A DNA stretch of 64,000 nt from Membranipora membranacea (taxonomy: Eukaryota; Bryozoa; Gymnolaemata; Cheilostomatida; Membraniporidae). Both the position numbers and the translations under genes were made by a program. Shown here in pieces: positions 46,332-57,586 of this stretch; positions within the stretch are counted from its first letter, which is position 1; each line of letters starts with the position of its first letter. The stretch spans positions 19,008,283 to 19,072,282 of the forward strand of contig OU612066.1 of assembly GCA_914767715.1 (NCBI GenBank). Reading direction: 5' to 3'. Under the pieces are notes generated by a model. The model made no database searches. It was not told where the DNA came from and was given only the letters and a program-made list of their open reading frames with translations.

Positions 46332-47431
46332 GAATACAACTCCACAATTCTTGGCAAACTGTGTCATCTTTATCACGGGATAATGTTACACTCACCCTTT
46401 TATGTAATTTAGATGTAAAACACTCAACAAAATCACCAGAAAAAAGAGTGTTTGTCAGACCACCAAGACCAGCTCATTCGAGATCATGCGGACCTGCTGA
46501 TAACACCGCACCTAAAGGCTGGTATAAGACAGATGTCGTCCCAGCAAAGATTGTCGTTCTACATGGTGAGTTTTTTATATATCCTACCCCATAGTTACAT
46601 ACAAAACTCCAAACCATTGAATTTAGCTGTGGATGGAATTATATTAAAAACCGGCCTGGTGACAATCTCTCGAAACGTCGTTTAGTATGAGTCACGATAT
46701 TAAAATTGATCAGCAGATCAATATTAGTAATATTTAGTCTCTCCTGTCTCTCCTGTTCTATCGACACACCCATGTTTTTAACATGTAAAATTAAGATCGA
46801 ATAAGAAAATGATGTACTGTAATATCTGATTTACAGGTAGACAGAGTGTGCTGAACACACCGCAGACAAGATTAAATGTGCTAAAAAGGAGAATGGCTCT
46901 TGTAAACTTATCCTGAACAAATCAACAAGAAACACAGAATACAAAACCCTTATTTGTGCAAGCACCAAGAGGCGGCAGGAAGAATGTCAATGTCTGTCTT
47001 CAAGAATATTTTAGCTGTCTCCCAGTCCCAGTCCAAAAATAATCAGACAAGAGCATACATTTCCAAGCCTCTGTGCCCAAACTATTACAATTCAATTCCC
47101 GCCAAAGGTGTTTTTTCATGGTAAGTCAATGGGCATGACATCTGTAAGTACGTGATAACTAATACATTAATGTGCAATTTTATAATTATATGATGTTTTA
47201 CTACTTTTAGCTGATAATGCATTACTTTTCTAATTTACTTGATGATGTTATTTTAGATTTACATATTTTATAGAGTTTTAAATTTTAGATATTCAAGTAC
47301 TTGATTTGGACTTTGGATTTTCATTTAATTTTAATGGTTACTCATCCCCATCGTCAAATGATGCTGACTGGAAACAATATAAAGATCAAGCAATGCTGCA
47401 ACTTTGGAGAACAAAAAAGTTAGGACGTTGA
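46332..47431 (+). CDS. 3' exons of an unrecognised gene with two possible last exons
   Basis: Exon 46332-46565 (acceptor after TCTCTCCCTAAAACAG, donor CATG|GTGAGT) encodes RVFVRPPRPAHSRSCGPADN and GWYKTDVVPAKIVVLH. It ends in phase 1. Two downstream exons fit that phase. Exon 46837-46916 (RQSVLNTPQTRLNVLKRRMA, TGA stop) and exon 47289-47431 (IQVLDLDFGFSFNFNGYSSP, DADWKQYKDQAMLQLWRTKK, TGA stop) could be alternative ends, or one of them is chance. The upstream exon was not found; 330-bp satellite lies 5'. No domain is recognised. Confidence 0.45.
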
Positions 47432-47583
47432 AAGATCGCTACCCTAGGAGCAACAATAGTTTCACCTGAATAGGAATGTTCTAGAACTCTTTAGAAAGAT
47501 GGCAAGACCATTGTAAGCGGTAACAAAGAAAATGTTGCAATAATGTCGACTCCTAAGATCTAATAGGAACGATACCTGCTGTG

Positions 47584-47624
47584 ACCAATGAGCTCCCTCT
47601 CCTCATTGCTGTGACTATATAAAG
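47584..47624 (+). promoter_or_regulatory. CCAAT box and TATA box, core promoter
   Basis: CCAAT at 47584-47588 and TATATAAAG at 47616-47624 stand 28 bases apart, a canonical spacing region. Transcription would start near 47645-47655, about 90 bases before the ATG at 47735. Confidence 0.5.
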
Positions 47625-47643
47625 AGCTGTGGAGACACTAAAC

Positions 47644-47706
47644 ATGAGCTCATTTTTTGGAACAGCCTTGACGAAGGTTGTGTTATGTGCAATTTACATA
47701 GATTAA
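47644..47706 (+). CDS. possible 20-codon upstream ORF or leader peptide
   Basis: An ATG about 20 bases after the TATA box opens MSSFFGTALTKVVLCAIYID and ends at TAA 47704-47706. It would lie in, or at the very start of, the leader of the following small gene. Whether it is transcribed depends on the exact start site. Confidence 0.25.
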   Translation: MSSFFGTALTKVVLCAIYID

Positions 47707-47734
47707 TTTTTATGGAATAATTATAATTAAATAA

Positions 47735-48162
47735 ATGTATACTCCACATCAAGAACTTGGTGAAGTTATTGAATTACTTAGAAACATACATATTGAATTC
47801 CGGCCGAAGGGAGCGAGCAGCTTTCCGTCAGAAAATTTGACGAGGTAAGTTTATCACAATTGTGAAAACTCTCATTAATATTGCGTGGCAATATTCAAGG
47901 TTGAAATTTGTTTGATAAATTAATTATTATAAAGCTCCAGTTCAAGGCAAAGGTAAGTCCTTGGTTAATTCGACTGTTCATCGGTTATAATTTTGTTGAA
48001 GCTCCATTGTTATTGGCGAGTCTGCCATTTGTAATTTCCTGCAGAGGATCAAGTGAATCTTGTCTTATTGAAGGTGAAGTTGTCACTTCATATATATTGA
48101 TTTGTCCTGGCGAGCATTTAGAGTATACCGGTTATTTTATTACTAGTCGTGCTACCTTTTGA
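47735..48162 (+). CDS. tentative small two-exon gene, 75 residues
   Basis: The ATG at 47735 is followed by MYTPHQELGEVIELLRNIHI and EFRPKGASSFPSENLTR, up to the donor AG|GTAAGT at 47845. The acceptor TTTCCTGCAG at 48044 leads in phase into GSSESCLIEGEVVTSYILIC and PGEHLEYTGYFITSRATF, stop TGA 48160-48162. The intron is 200 bases, like other introns here, and a CCAAT/TATA promoter precedes the gene. A further segment at about 48242-48313 is also open (GCFTFKARATICARLNYIF) and could be an alternative third exon. No family is recognised. Confidence 0.42.
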
Positions 48163-48540
48163 TTTAATCCAATATTTCATACCTGCAGTCATATTAATCC
48201 TTAATACCCATAATTATAATTATATTTCACATTTAATTTTAGAAGGTTGTTTTACTTTCAAAGCACGGGCAACCATTTGTGCGAGACTCAACTACATTTT
48301 TAAGCCTCACCATTGTAAGGCACACATAATCAAGTTAGTGATTGCTTAGGTGGATTTCAGAGGTCCATAAAGTTGAGAGTGCTAACCATTACACATTATA
48401 TAATAACACCATTACACCATTACACAAAATAGAACCAAAATTTACCTTGTGTCAAACCAATCAAAGCGATAATTATAGCATTAAAAATTTATAACAAACA
48501 CAAGAAGTGTGCAGGACGGGACCTTGCACTCCTGTAATTA

Positions 48541-50703
48541 GGAATACAACAAAGTTGTATTCCTTTTGTTTTAGTAGGGTTTATTATTAGTCATACAACT
48601 TTTAGTTGTATGACTCTTGTTTTAGTTGAGTTTATTATTATTATTCGTCTCGCAACACTTTTTGTAGCTTTTATAAGTCAAGAACTACCGGGCAGAATTT
48701 GCTGTTACTTGGTCACAACATAGCTCCATATGTTTAGATGAGAAATTGCAAAATGAATTTTTAAAATGTTATGTAATACTTGCTAATTACACTAATTAGT
48801 GAAGGAGGTTTTGCCTTTTTTAACGTTTTTTACCCAATTTCATTCTGCTATATGTCAAGTACTACTTGGCAGAATTCGATGATATATGGTCACAGCATAG
48901 TCCCATATGTCAAGATGAGAAATTGCAAAACGAAATTTTGAAATGTTATGTAATATTTGCTAATTACACTAATTAGTGGAGGATGTTTTTTCGATTTTCT
49001 TTTGGTGATATCTTGAGAACAAATCATGCGATTGAGTTGAAACTTAGGTTATTGGGGTCATGGCATATACCGAATCTTATGACATTGTGATTTTTAATGT
49101 CACATGACCCGATATCCAAAATGGCCGCCAAAAACAGGAAGTGGCTGCCGATTAACAGTTCTTATCATGCGATTGAGTTAAAACTTGGGATATGGGGGTT
49201 TTGACATACACCGAATCTTATGACATTATCAATTTTCATGTCACATGACCCGATATACAAAATGGCCGACATTAACAGGATGTGGCTGCCGATTAACAGT
49301 TCTTATTATGCGATTGAGTTAAAACTTGGGATAAGGGGGTTTTGACTTATACCGAATCTTATGACATCATCAATTTTCATGTCACATGACCCGATATACA
49401 AAATGGCCGCCATAAACAGTGAATTGCTGCCGATTAACAGTTCTTATCAAGCGATTGAGTTAAAACTTGGGATATGGGGTGTTGACATACACCGAATCTT
49501 ATGACATCATTAATTTTCATGTAACATGACCCGATATACAAAATGGCCGCCATAAACCGGAAGTGGGTGCCGATAGACAGTTCTTATCATGCGATTGAGT
49601 TAAAACTTGGGATATGTTGGTTATGACATGTGCCGGATCTGATGACGTCATCGAACTTGATGTCACATGACCTTGAAAATCAATATGGTCGGTTGTATGA
49701 CTTCATATTTGCCCGCAAATATTATTACCGTTTCTAGTTATTATTATTATTCGTCTCGCAACACTTTTTGTAGCTTTTATAAGTCAAGAACTACCCGGCA
49801 GAATTTGCTGTTACTTGGTCACAACATAGCTCCATATGTTTAGATGAGAAATTGCGAAATGAAATTTTAAAATGTTATGTAATACTTGCTAATTACACTA
49901 ATTAGTGAAGGAGATTTTGCCTTTTTTAACGTTTTTACCCAATTTCATTCTGTTATATGTCAAGAACTACTTGGCAGAATTCGATGATATACGGTCACAA
50001 CATAGTCCCATATGTCAAGATGAGAAATTGCAAAACAAAATTTTGAAATGTTATGTAATACTTGCTAATTACACTAATTAGTGGAGGATGTTTTTTCGAT
50101 TTTCTTTTGTTGATATCATGAGAACAAATCATGCGATTGAGTTGAAACTTAGGATATAGAGGTAATGGCGTATACCGAATCTTATGACATCATCAATCTC
50201 AATGTCACATGACCCGTTATCCAAAATGGCCGCCATAAACAGGAAGTGGCTGCCGATTAACAGTTCTTATCATGCGATTGAGTCAAAACTTGGGATATGC
50301 GGGTTTTGGCATATACCGAATCTTAAGACATCATCAATTTTAAGGTCACATGACCCGAAATCCAAAATGGCCGCCATAGACAGTAAACTGCTGTCGATTA
50401 ACAGTTCTCATCATGCGATTGAGTCAAAACTTGGGATATGGGGGTTTTGGCATATACCGAATCTTACGACATCATCAATTTTAATGTCACATGACCCGAA
50501 AACCAAAATGGCCGCCATAGAGAGTTAATTGCTGCCGATAAGCAGTTCTCATCATTACGATTGAGTTGAGACTTGGGATAAGGGGGTTTTGGCATATACC
50601 GAGTCTCATGACATCATCACTTATGATGTCACTTGACCTCGATATTCAAAATTAATGGTTGTATTCCTTTATATTTGCTTGCAAATATTTTTACCGTTTC
50701 TAG
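48541..50703 (+). mobile_element. outer Helitron/Helentron-like non-autonomous element, type A
   Basis: The 5' end is a hairpin GGAATACAAC-AAA-GTTGTATTCC (48541-48563). The 3' side carries GTTGTATTCC (50658-50667), then the hairpin ATATTTGC-TT-GCAAATAT (50671-50688), TTTTACCGTTT and CTAG (50700-50703). The 5' arm is the exact complement of the 3' subterminal repeat. A 3' hairpin a dozen bases from a CTRR end is the mark of Helitrons. Subterminal inverted repeats and internal tandem repeats are marks of Helentron/HINE derivatives. It contains 141-bp repeats and is interrupted by the type B element. No replicase-helicase is present. Confidence 0.75.
48590..49737 (+). mobile_element. nested Helitron/Helentron-like element, type B
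   Basis: The 5' hairpin is GTCATACAAC-TTTTA-GTTGTATGAC (48590-48614). The 3' side has the matching GTTGTATGAC (49692-49701), hairpin ATATTTGC-CC-GCAAATAT (49705-49722) and CTAG (49734-49737). It lies inside the TTATTATTA tract that follows the type A head, and the tract resumes after CTAG. The interior has about four tandem units of roughly 141 bases (GCGATTGAGTTAAAAC at 49169, 49310, 49451, 49591) around TATGACATCATCAATTTTCA and AAAATGGCCGCCATAAACAG. Confidence 0.78.
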
Positions 50704-50706
50704 TTA

Positions 50707-51596
50707 GGAATACAACAAAGTTGTATTACTATTGTTTTTGTAAGTTCTTTTTATTATTATTATTGCAACACTTTTTGGGCTTCTATAAGTCAAGAACCAC
50801 CAGGCAGAAATCGATGCAACTTCGTCAGAACATAGTTGCATATGTCTAGATGAAAAATTACTAAATAAGTTTTTAAAATGTTATGTAACACTCGCTATTT
50901 AGACTAATTAGTGACGGAGGTTTTGCCGTTTTTATCAATTATACCTTGATTATACCAAAATTAAGTCTTCTATAAGTCAAGAACTACTTGGCAGATTCTA
51001 ATGATACTTGGTCACAACATAGTCCTATAGGTCACGATGAAAAAATGCCTCGACAATTTTTGAGTTGTTATGCAATTTATTTGCTAATTACACTAATTAG
51101 TGGAGGATGTTTTTCATTTTTCTTTTGGTGATATCTTGAGAACAAATCATGCGATTGAGTTGAAACTTGGGATAAGGGGGTTTTGACTTATACCGAATCT
51201 TATGACATCATCAATTTTTATGTCACATGACCCGATATACAAAATGGCCGCCATAAACAGTGAATTGCTGCCGATTAACACTTTTTATCATGCGATTTAG
51301 TTAAAACTTGGGATATGGATGTTTTGACATACACCGAATCTTATGACATCATCATTTTTGATGTCATGTGACCCGAATCCAATATGGCCACCATGAACAG
51401 GAAGTGGTTGCCGATTAACAGTTCTTATAAAGCAATTGAGTTAAAACTTGGGATATGGGGGTTTTGGCATATACCGAATCCTTTGAGACCAACAATTATG
51501 CTGTCACGTGACCTCGATATTCGATATGATTGGTTGTATTCCTTCATATTTGCTTGCAAATATTATTTTGTTGATTAAAAAAATTACCGTTTCTAG
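50707..51596 (+). mobile_element. Helitron/Helentron-like element, type A, second copy
   Basis: It starts four bases after the CTAG end of the previous element with the hairpin GGAATACAAC...GTTGTATTAC (one mismatch). It ends with GTTGTATTCC (51533-51542), the ATATTTGC hairpin and CTAG (51593-51596). About 20 bases have been inserted between hairpin and CTAG (TTTGTTGATTAAAA). The interior has about three 141-bp units. Confidence 0.72.
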
Positions 51597-52402
51597 TTTT
51601 AGTTGAGTTTATTATTATTTTTCTTGCAACACTTTTACAGCCATTTTTAGCCTTTTATAAGTCAAGAACTACCAGACACAATTCGATGAAACTTGTTTAC
51701 AACATACCTTCATGTGTCTAGATGAAAAATTTCAATTTGAATTTTTGAAATGTTATGTAATATTTGCTAATTACGGTAATTAGTGGAGGACGTTTTGACC
51801 TTTATATTGATCATATCTTGAGAACGAATCATGCGATTGAGTTAAAACTTGGGATATGGGGGTAATGACATATACCGAATCTTATGACATCATCAATTTT
51901 TATGTCACATGACCTGATATACAAAATGGCCGCCATAAACAGGAAGTGGCTGCCGATTAACAGTTCTTAACATGCGATTGAGTTAAAACTTGGGATTTGG
52001 GGGTTTTGACCTATACCGAATCTTATGACATCATCAATTTCAATGTTACATGACCCGATATCCAAAATGGCCGCCATAAACAGGAAGTGGCTGCCGATTA
52101 ACAGTTCTTATCATGCGATTGAGTTAAAACTTGGGATTTGTAGGTTTTGACTTATACCAAATCTTATGACCTCATCAATTTTCATGTCACATGACCCGAT
52201 TTACAAAATGGCTGCCGTAAACAGGAAGTGGGTGCCGATTAACAGTTCTTATCATGCGATTGAGTTGAAACTTGGGATTTGGGGGTTATGACATGTGCCG
52301 AATTTGATGACATCATCGAACTTGTTGTCACATGACCTTGAAAATCAATATGGTCGGTTGTATGACTTCATATTTGCTCGCAAATATTATTACCGTTTCT
52401 AG
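51597..52402 (+). mobile_element. Helitron/Helentron-like copy lacking its 5' hairpin, type B tail
   Basis: It begins within TTTTAGTTGAGTTTATTATT, the sequence that follows the type B head, but the hairpin itself is missing. The tail is type B: GTTGTATGAC (52357-52366), ATATTTGC-TC-GCAAATAT and CTAG (52399-52402). About four 141-bp units are inside. Confidence 0.68.
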
Positions 52403-52408
52403 TTATTA

Positions 52409-53237
52409 GGAATACAACAAAGTTGTATTCCTCTTGTTTTAGTAGGGTTTATTATTTTTATTATTATTATTGCAACACTTTTTGAGCTTCTATAAGTCAA
52501 GAACTACCAAGCAGAATTGGATGGAACTTTGTCATAATATAGTTCCATATGTCTAGCTAAGAAATTACAAAATGAATTTTTGAATTGTTATGTAATATTC
52601 GCTAATTAGACTAATTAATGGAGAACGTTTTGACCTTTATATTGATCATATCTTGAGAACGAATCATGCGATTGAGTTAAAACTTGGGATATGGGGGTTA
52701 TGACATATACCGAATCTTATGACATCATCAATTTTTATGTCACATGACCCAATATACAAAATGGCCGCCATAAACAGTAAACTGCTGCCAATTAACAGTT
52801 CTTATCATGCGATTGAGTTAAAACTTGGGATATGGGGGTTATGACATATACCGAATTTTATGACATCATCAATTTTAAGGTCACATGACCCGAAATCCAA
52901 AATGGTCGCCGTAGACAGTAAACTGCTGCCGATTAACAGTTCTCATCATGCGATCGAGTTAAAACTTGGGATTTGGGGGTTATGACATATACCGAATCTT
53001 ATGACATCATCGATTTTGATGTCACATGACCCGAAATCCAATATGGACGCCATAGAGAGTTACTTGCTGCCGATTAGCAGTTCTCATCATGCGATTGAGT
53101 TGAGACTTGGGATAAGGGGGTTTCGGCCTATACCGAGTCTTATGACATCACCAATTATGATGTCGCATGACCTCGATTATCAAATCTATTGGTTGTATTC
53201 CTTTATATTTGCTTGCAAATATGTTTACCGTTTCTAG
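52409..53237 (+). mobile_element. Helitron/Helentron-like element, type A, third copy
   Basis: Perfect head hairpin GGAATACAAC-AAA-GTTGTATTCC (52409-52431). The tail is GTTGTATTCC (53192-53201), hairpin 53205-53222 and CTAG (53234-53237). Head and tail are both type A. Confidence 0.73.
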
Positions 53238-54017
53238 TTATTATTATTATTGCAACACTTTTCTAGCTTCTATAAGTCAAGAACTACCAGGCAGAATTGG
53301 ATGGAACTTTGTCATAAGATAGTTCCATATGTTTAGCTAAGAAATTACAAAATGAATTTATGAATTGTTATATAATATTCGCTAATTACACTAATTAGTG
53401 GAGGACGTTTTGCCCTTTATATTGATCATATCTTGAGAACGAATCATGCGGTTGAGTTAAAACTTGGGATATGGGGGTTATGATATATACCTAATCTTAT
53501 GATATCATCAATTTTTATGTCACATGACCCGATATACAAAATGGCCGCCATAAACAGGAAACTGCTGCCAATTAACAGTTCTTATCATGCGATTGAGTTA
53601 AAACTTGGGATATGGGGGTTATGACATATACCGAATCTTATGACATCATCAATTTTAAGGTCACATGACCCGAAATCCAAAATGGCCGCCAGAGATAGTA
53701 AACTGCTGCCGATTAACAGTTCTCATCATGCGATTGAGTTACAACTTGGGATATGGGGGTTATGACATATACCGAATCTTATGACATCATCAATTTTAAG
53801 GTCACATGACCCGAAATCCAAAATGGTCGCCATAGACAGTAAACTGCTGCCGATTAACAGTTCTCATCATGCGATTGAGTTAAAACTTGGGAGATCGGGG
53901 TTTTGGCAGATACCGAGTCTTATGACATCATCAATTATGATGTCACATGACCTCGATATTCAAATATATTGGTTGTATTCCTTTATATTTGCTTGCAAAT
54001 ATGTTTACCGTTTCTAG
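53238..54017 (+). mobile_element. Helitron/Helentron-like copy lacking its head, type A tail
   Basis: It starts directly in the TTATTATTATTATTGCAACAC segment after the preceding CTAG. It ends with GTTGTATTCC (53972-53981), the ATATTTGC hairpin and CTAG (54014-54017). The header and 141-bp units are shared with the other copies. Confidence 0.68.
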
Positions 54018-54069
54018 TTAATACTAAAATTACGAGAGTGTGCCCTCACACATCTGTATGAATACCCAT

Positions 54070-56615
54070 CATAGACTTAATATACTACCTAGACAGGACA
54101 ATGCTTATGCTTCACTGATCATAACGTGTCCCACTTAAATAGCACGGCATGACGTAATTAGTTTGTGCTGTGAGCCATAGTTTACTATATACCATTCAAT
54201 GAAATAATGTGAAAAATCAAGGGACGCTGGGCATGAGATCAGTCCCTGTCCAGCCCCTTATTATTCAAACTCAAAGAAAATTGGTGAGTGTATGTAAAGG
54301 ACCTTTCCGCACGAGATGGTATTAATAATTTGTCCCCAGAACCGGAACTTTTTATGATAAGATTCAATCATTGGCCAATAAACATTGAAATAAATACAGC
54401 CATTTACCCTCAGCACTTCCATCACCACTATAAAAATGTAAGGAATACCTATAACACAATATCACAAATATTTTGTTGGATGGGCCAGATCTAATCACCA
54501 CCACCATCATTGCTTTTTTCTTCAAAATTATTCCTAGTTGTGACGGAACACAACCAGCTCAATATTGATTGCAAATTTTATTGTCGCTTCACAAAGAAGA
54601 ATACATCTGTGCTGTAAATTGAGTATGAAGCTAGAGTATGTGAAAATAACTTAAAATTATTATACTTCAGGACTGTAGTCAAAATCTAATGGCCTTTACC
54701 GTGGCCAAACATAATTTTGCCGATGCCGGTAAGGTTCTTTGAGTTTATCAATGTGATATCGGCGTCAACATTGAATGTCAATTGCTTCCTTGACCTATTC
54801 ACAGAAATAGCAGAGTGAAAAAAAGTAATTATTACAACAGATCACGTCATCATCTGAGATAATGGAACTACATGTAATGATGAAGCCACAGAGGAAAAAG
54901 GATGGAAGCAGTGACTCTAATAATTTCCAAGACTGGAAAACAAATGCTGGCCAAATGATCACCAGCATTTTTGTTAGACTCAGCCAAGAGTTGCGTGCTC
55001 ATAGGCATCACAGCTGCTCACAAGCACAAACCTCCGCAGCCTGCAATAAATTTTAGATGGTATGAGCTAAGTTAGTATGAATAAAGGCTAATAGTATGGA
55101 ACCCCCGTCTGAGCCACAAAATAACGTTGCTGAACCCTTTATTTAGCGAGCCAGAGAAGTTTTTGAATTAATGAGCAGCAACAATCCCTTTGGCAATGAC
55201 TAAAAAATCCCTCTGTAAGGAGACATTGTCAATTATACAGTAATCACTGTTGAGTGTGCTGAACTATCTTGAGAAGTATGGAGATGTCTGCAGGGCTCCA
55301 CCTAGATCGAAACTGAAATAGTTTCTATGGCAATTATTAACTATTGAATAAAGATAATGAGAATGTAACAATAAGAATAATAATAATGATCATTACAGGA
55401 ATTGTACTTTTCAAATATCACTCGAATTGACATTCACTGTTGAAGCTGATATCACATTCATAAACTTAAAAACTCAAATAACCTTACCGGCATCGGCAAA
55501 AATAAGTTTGGCCACGGTATTTCATTTTCCAGTTTTGGAAATTATTAGAGTCACTGCTTCCATCCTTTTTCCTCTGGAGTTTCATCATTACATGTAGTTC
55601 CATTCTCTCAGATGATGACGTGTTCTGGTTAGGTTTAGCTTATTATAACAATCATTGTATCAACAGGCGATAAGATTGGACTGGTACATGAAAATGAGCA
55701 TTTTAAATTCTGTTGTGAGCTGACATGTAGTATGGAAAAGGCTTTCGTGTCCTGGTGGGCAATAGATGGTATTTAGACGAGCAGAGGATACCTTTGCACA
55801 GCGAAAAACAGTTTTAGACATCTCAGTAATAACTTTTTTTTTCACGCTGCTGTTTCTGTGTATAGGTCCGGGAGGCAATTCTATGTTGACGCCGATATCA
55901 CATTTATAAACTCAAAGAACCTTACCGGCATCGGCAAAATTAAGTTTGGCCACGGTAAATGCCATTAGATTTTGACTGCAGAACTAAAGTATAATAATTT
56001 TAAGTTATTGTCACATACTCTAGCTTCATCATACGTACTCCGGAACAACAGCTAACTGTAGTTTGCATACTCATTTAACCGCACAGATCTATTCTTTCTT
56101 GTGAAGCGACAATAAAATTAGCAATCCAATTTGAGCAGACTGGTTGTGTTTAGTCACAACTACGAAGAATTTTAAAGAAAAAAATGATGATGGAGTGGTG
56201 CTGGTGCTTAGATCTGGCTCATCCAACAAAATATTTGTTGTGTTATAGGTATTCTTTACATTTTTATAGTGGTGATAGAAGTGCTGAGGGTAAATGGCTG
56301 TATTTATTTCAATGTTTATTGGCCAATGATTGTACCTTATCATAAAAAGTTCCGGTTCTGAGGACCAATTATTAATACCATCTCGTGCGGAAAGGTCTTT
56401 TACATACACTCACCAATTTTCTTTGTGTTTGAATAATAAGGGGCTGGACAGGGGCTGATATCATACCCAGCGTCCCTTGATTTTTCACATTATTTCATTG
56501 AATGGTATATAGTAAACTATGGCTCACAGCACAAACTAATTACGTCATGTCGTGCTATTTAAGTGGGACAGTATTGAATGCTATTGGCCTGTCTAGGTAG
56601 TATATCAAGTCTATG
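54070..56615. mobile_element. large foldback element, 2.55 kb, 8-bp target duplication
   Basis: The ends are CATAGACTTAATATACTACC at the left and CATAGACTTGATATACTACC in complement at the right. ATACCCAT flanks both (54062-54069, 56616-56623). Arms of roughly 0.9-1 kb are inverted complements with scattered differences, for example AAACATTGAAATAAATACAG near 54390 and its complement near 56300, and GGAACTACATGTAATGATGA near 54862 and its complement near 55590. The right arm has additional sequence. The 8-bp duplication points to hAT-like mobilisation (inference). No transposase is seen. Confidence 0.85.
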
Positions 56616-56623
56616 ATACCCAT

Positions 56624-57355
56624 ATTATTTATTGTTTTGTCTCAATAAGAAAGGTCTTCAGCGATTTTAGCAGTCATTTAGGCATCATTGAGTGTATTTA
56701 CACGCGTAGTGCAGGTGGATGGTTTTGACGTTGGACAAGTTATTTATTATAATCCAAATTTGCCGTAAAACTACAAATAAGGCAGAGAAAAGGTGTTGAT
56801 GTGAAAAGACATTATAGTGTCGTATATCAAAATAACCTCAGGTATTGAAACAAAAGCATTGCCACGTAATCGATTAATCAAGGCAATTAAGCATTACAAA
56901 CAAACGTCAATCAAGGATAAATCTCCACAAGATGAGATTCAATAGTCAGTTAAGCATTGTGACAATAATCATGATTTATATATGCTACATACATCAGGAT
57001 ATGCAAGGATTTAAGCATAATATAACATATAATTCCAGGCTCTATGAAAAGAATAATAGAACATACCTTTAGTCATCTAATGCACTTGTAAGTTACGAGT
57101 AAATAGCATGATTGTATGTAGTTAGTTTAGAAATGTGATAAACCATAGCTTACTGTTGCCATGTTTATCATGAAAGATTCAATTTTACAATGTCACAAAA
57201 TATGATTAGCATCTATCTGTTAGTGTGTCATATGATGTCCCAAATATTTGGTAACAAAAGTGGTAATGCATTCATATGTAAATTAACTAATTTAGGGGTC
57301 TCCTAAAATTGCCAAAGGGGTGGAATGCGTGCACAGCGCACAGCGCGGCGATAGC
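56624..57355. other. AT-rich spacer, no gene seen
   Basis: No open frame or repeat with defined ends is visible between the foldback element and the 9-bp minisatellite. Confidence 0.5.
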
Positions 57356-57586
57356 GCAGCTCCCGCAGCTCCCGCAGCTCCCGCAGCTCCCGCAGCTCCC
57401 GCAGCTCCCGCAGCTCCCGCAGCTCCCGCAGCTCCCGCAGCTCCCGCAGCTCCCGCAGCTCCCGCAGCTCCCGCAGCTCCCGCAGCTCCCGCAGCTCCCG
57501 CAGCTCCCGCAGCTCCCGCAGCTCCCGCAGCTCCCGCAGCTCCCGCAGCTCCCGCAGCTCCCGCAGCTCCCGCAGCTCCCGCAGCT
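57356..57586. repeat. perfect 9-bp minisatellite (GCAGCTCCC), about 25.7 copies
   Basis: GCAGCTCCC repeats without a visible mismatch for 231 bases. It is GC-rich in an AT-rich neighbourhood and follows CAGCGCACAGCGCGGCGATA. Because the unit is a multiple of three, long open frames (Leu-Pro-Gln or Ala-Pro-Ala repeats) arise automatically. No splice or start context supports translation. Confidence 0.97.

Noticed and set aside
50184-50528. 114-codon open frame in the 50-kb region as a gene
   Set aside because: It reads through the 141-bp repeats of the Helitron-like elements; related frames recur in every copy.
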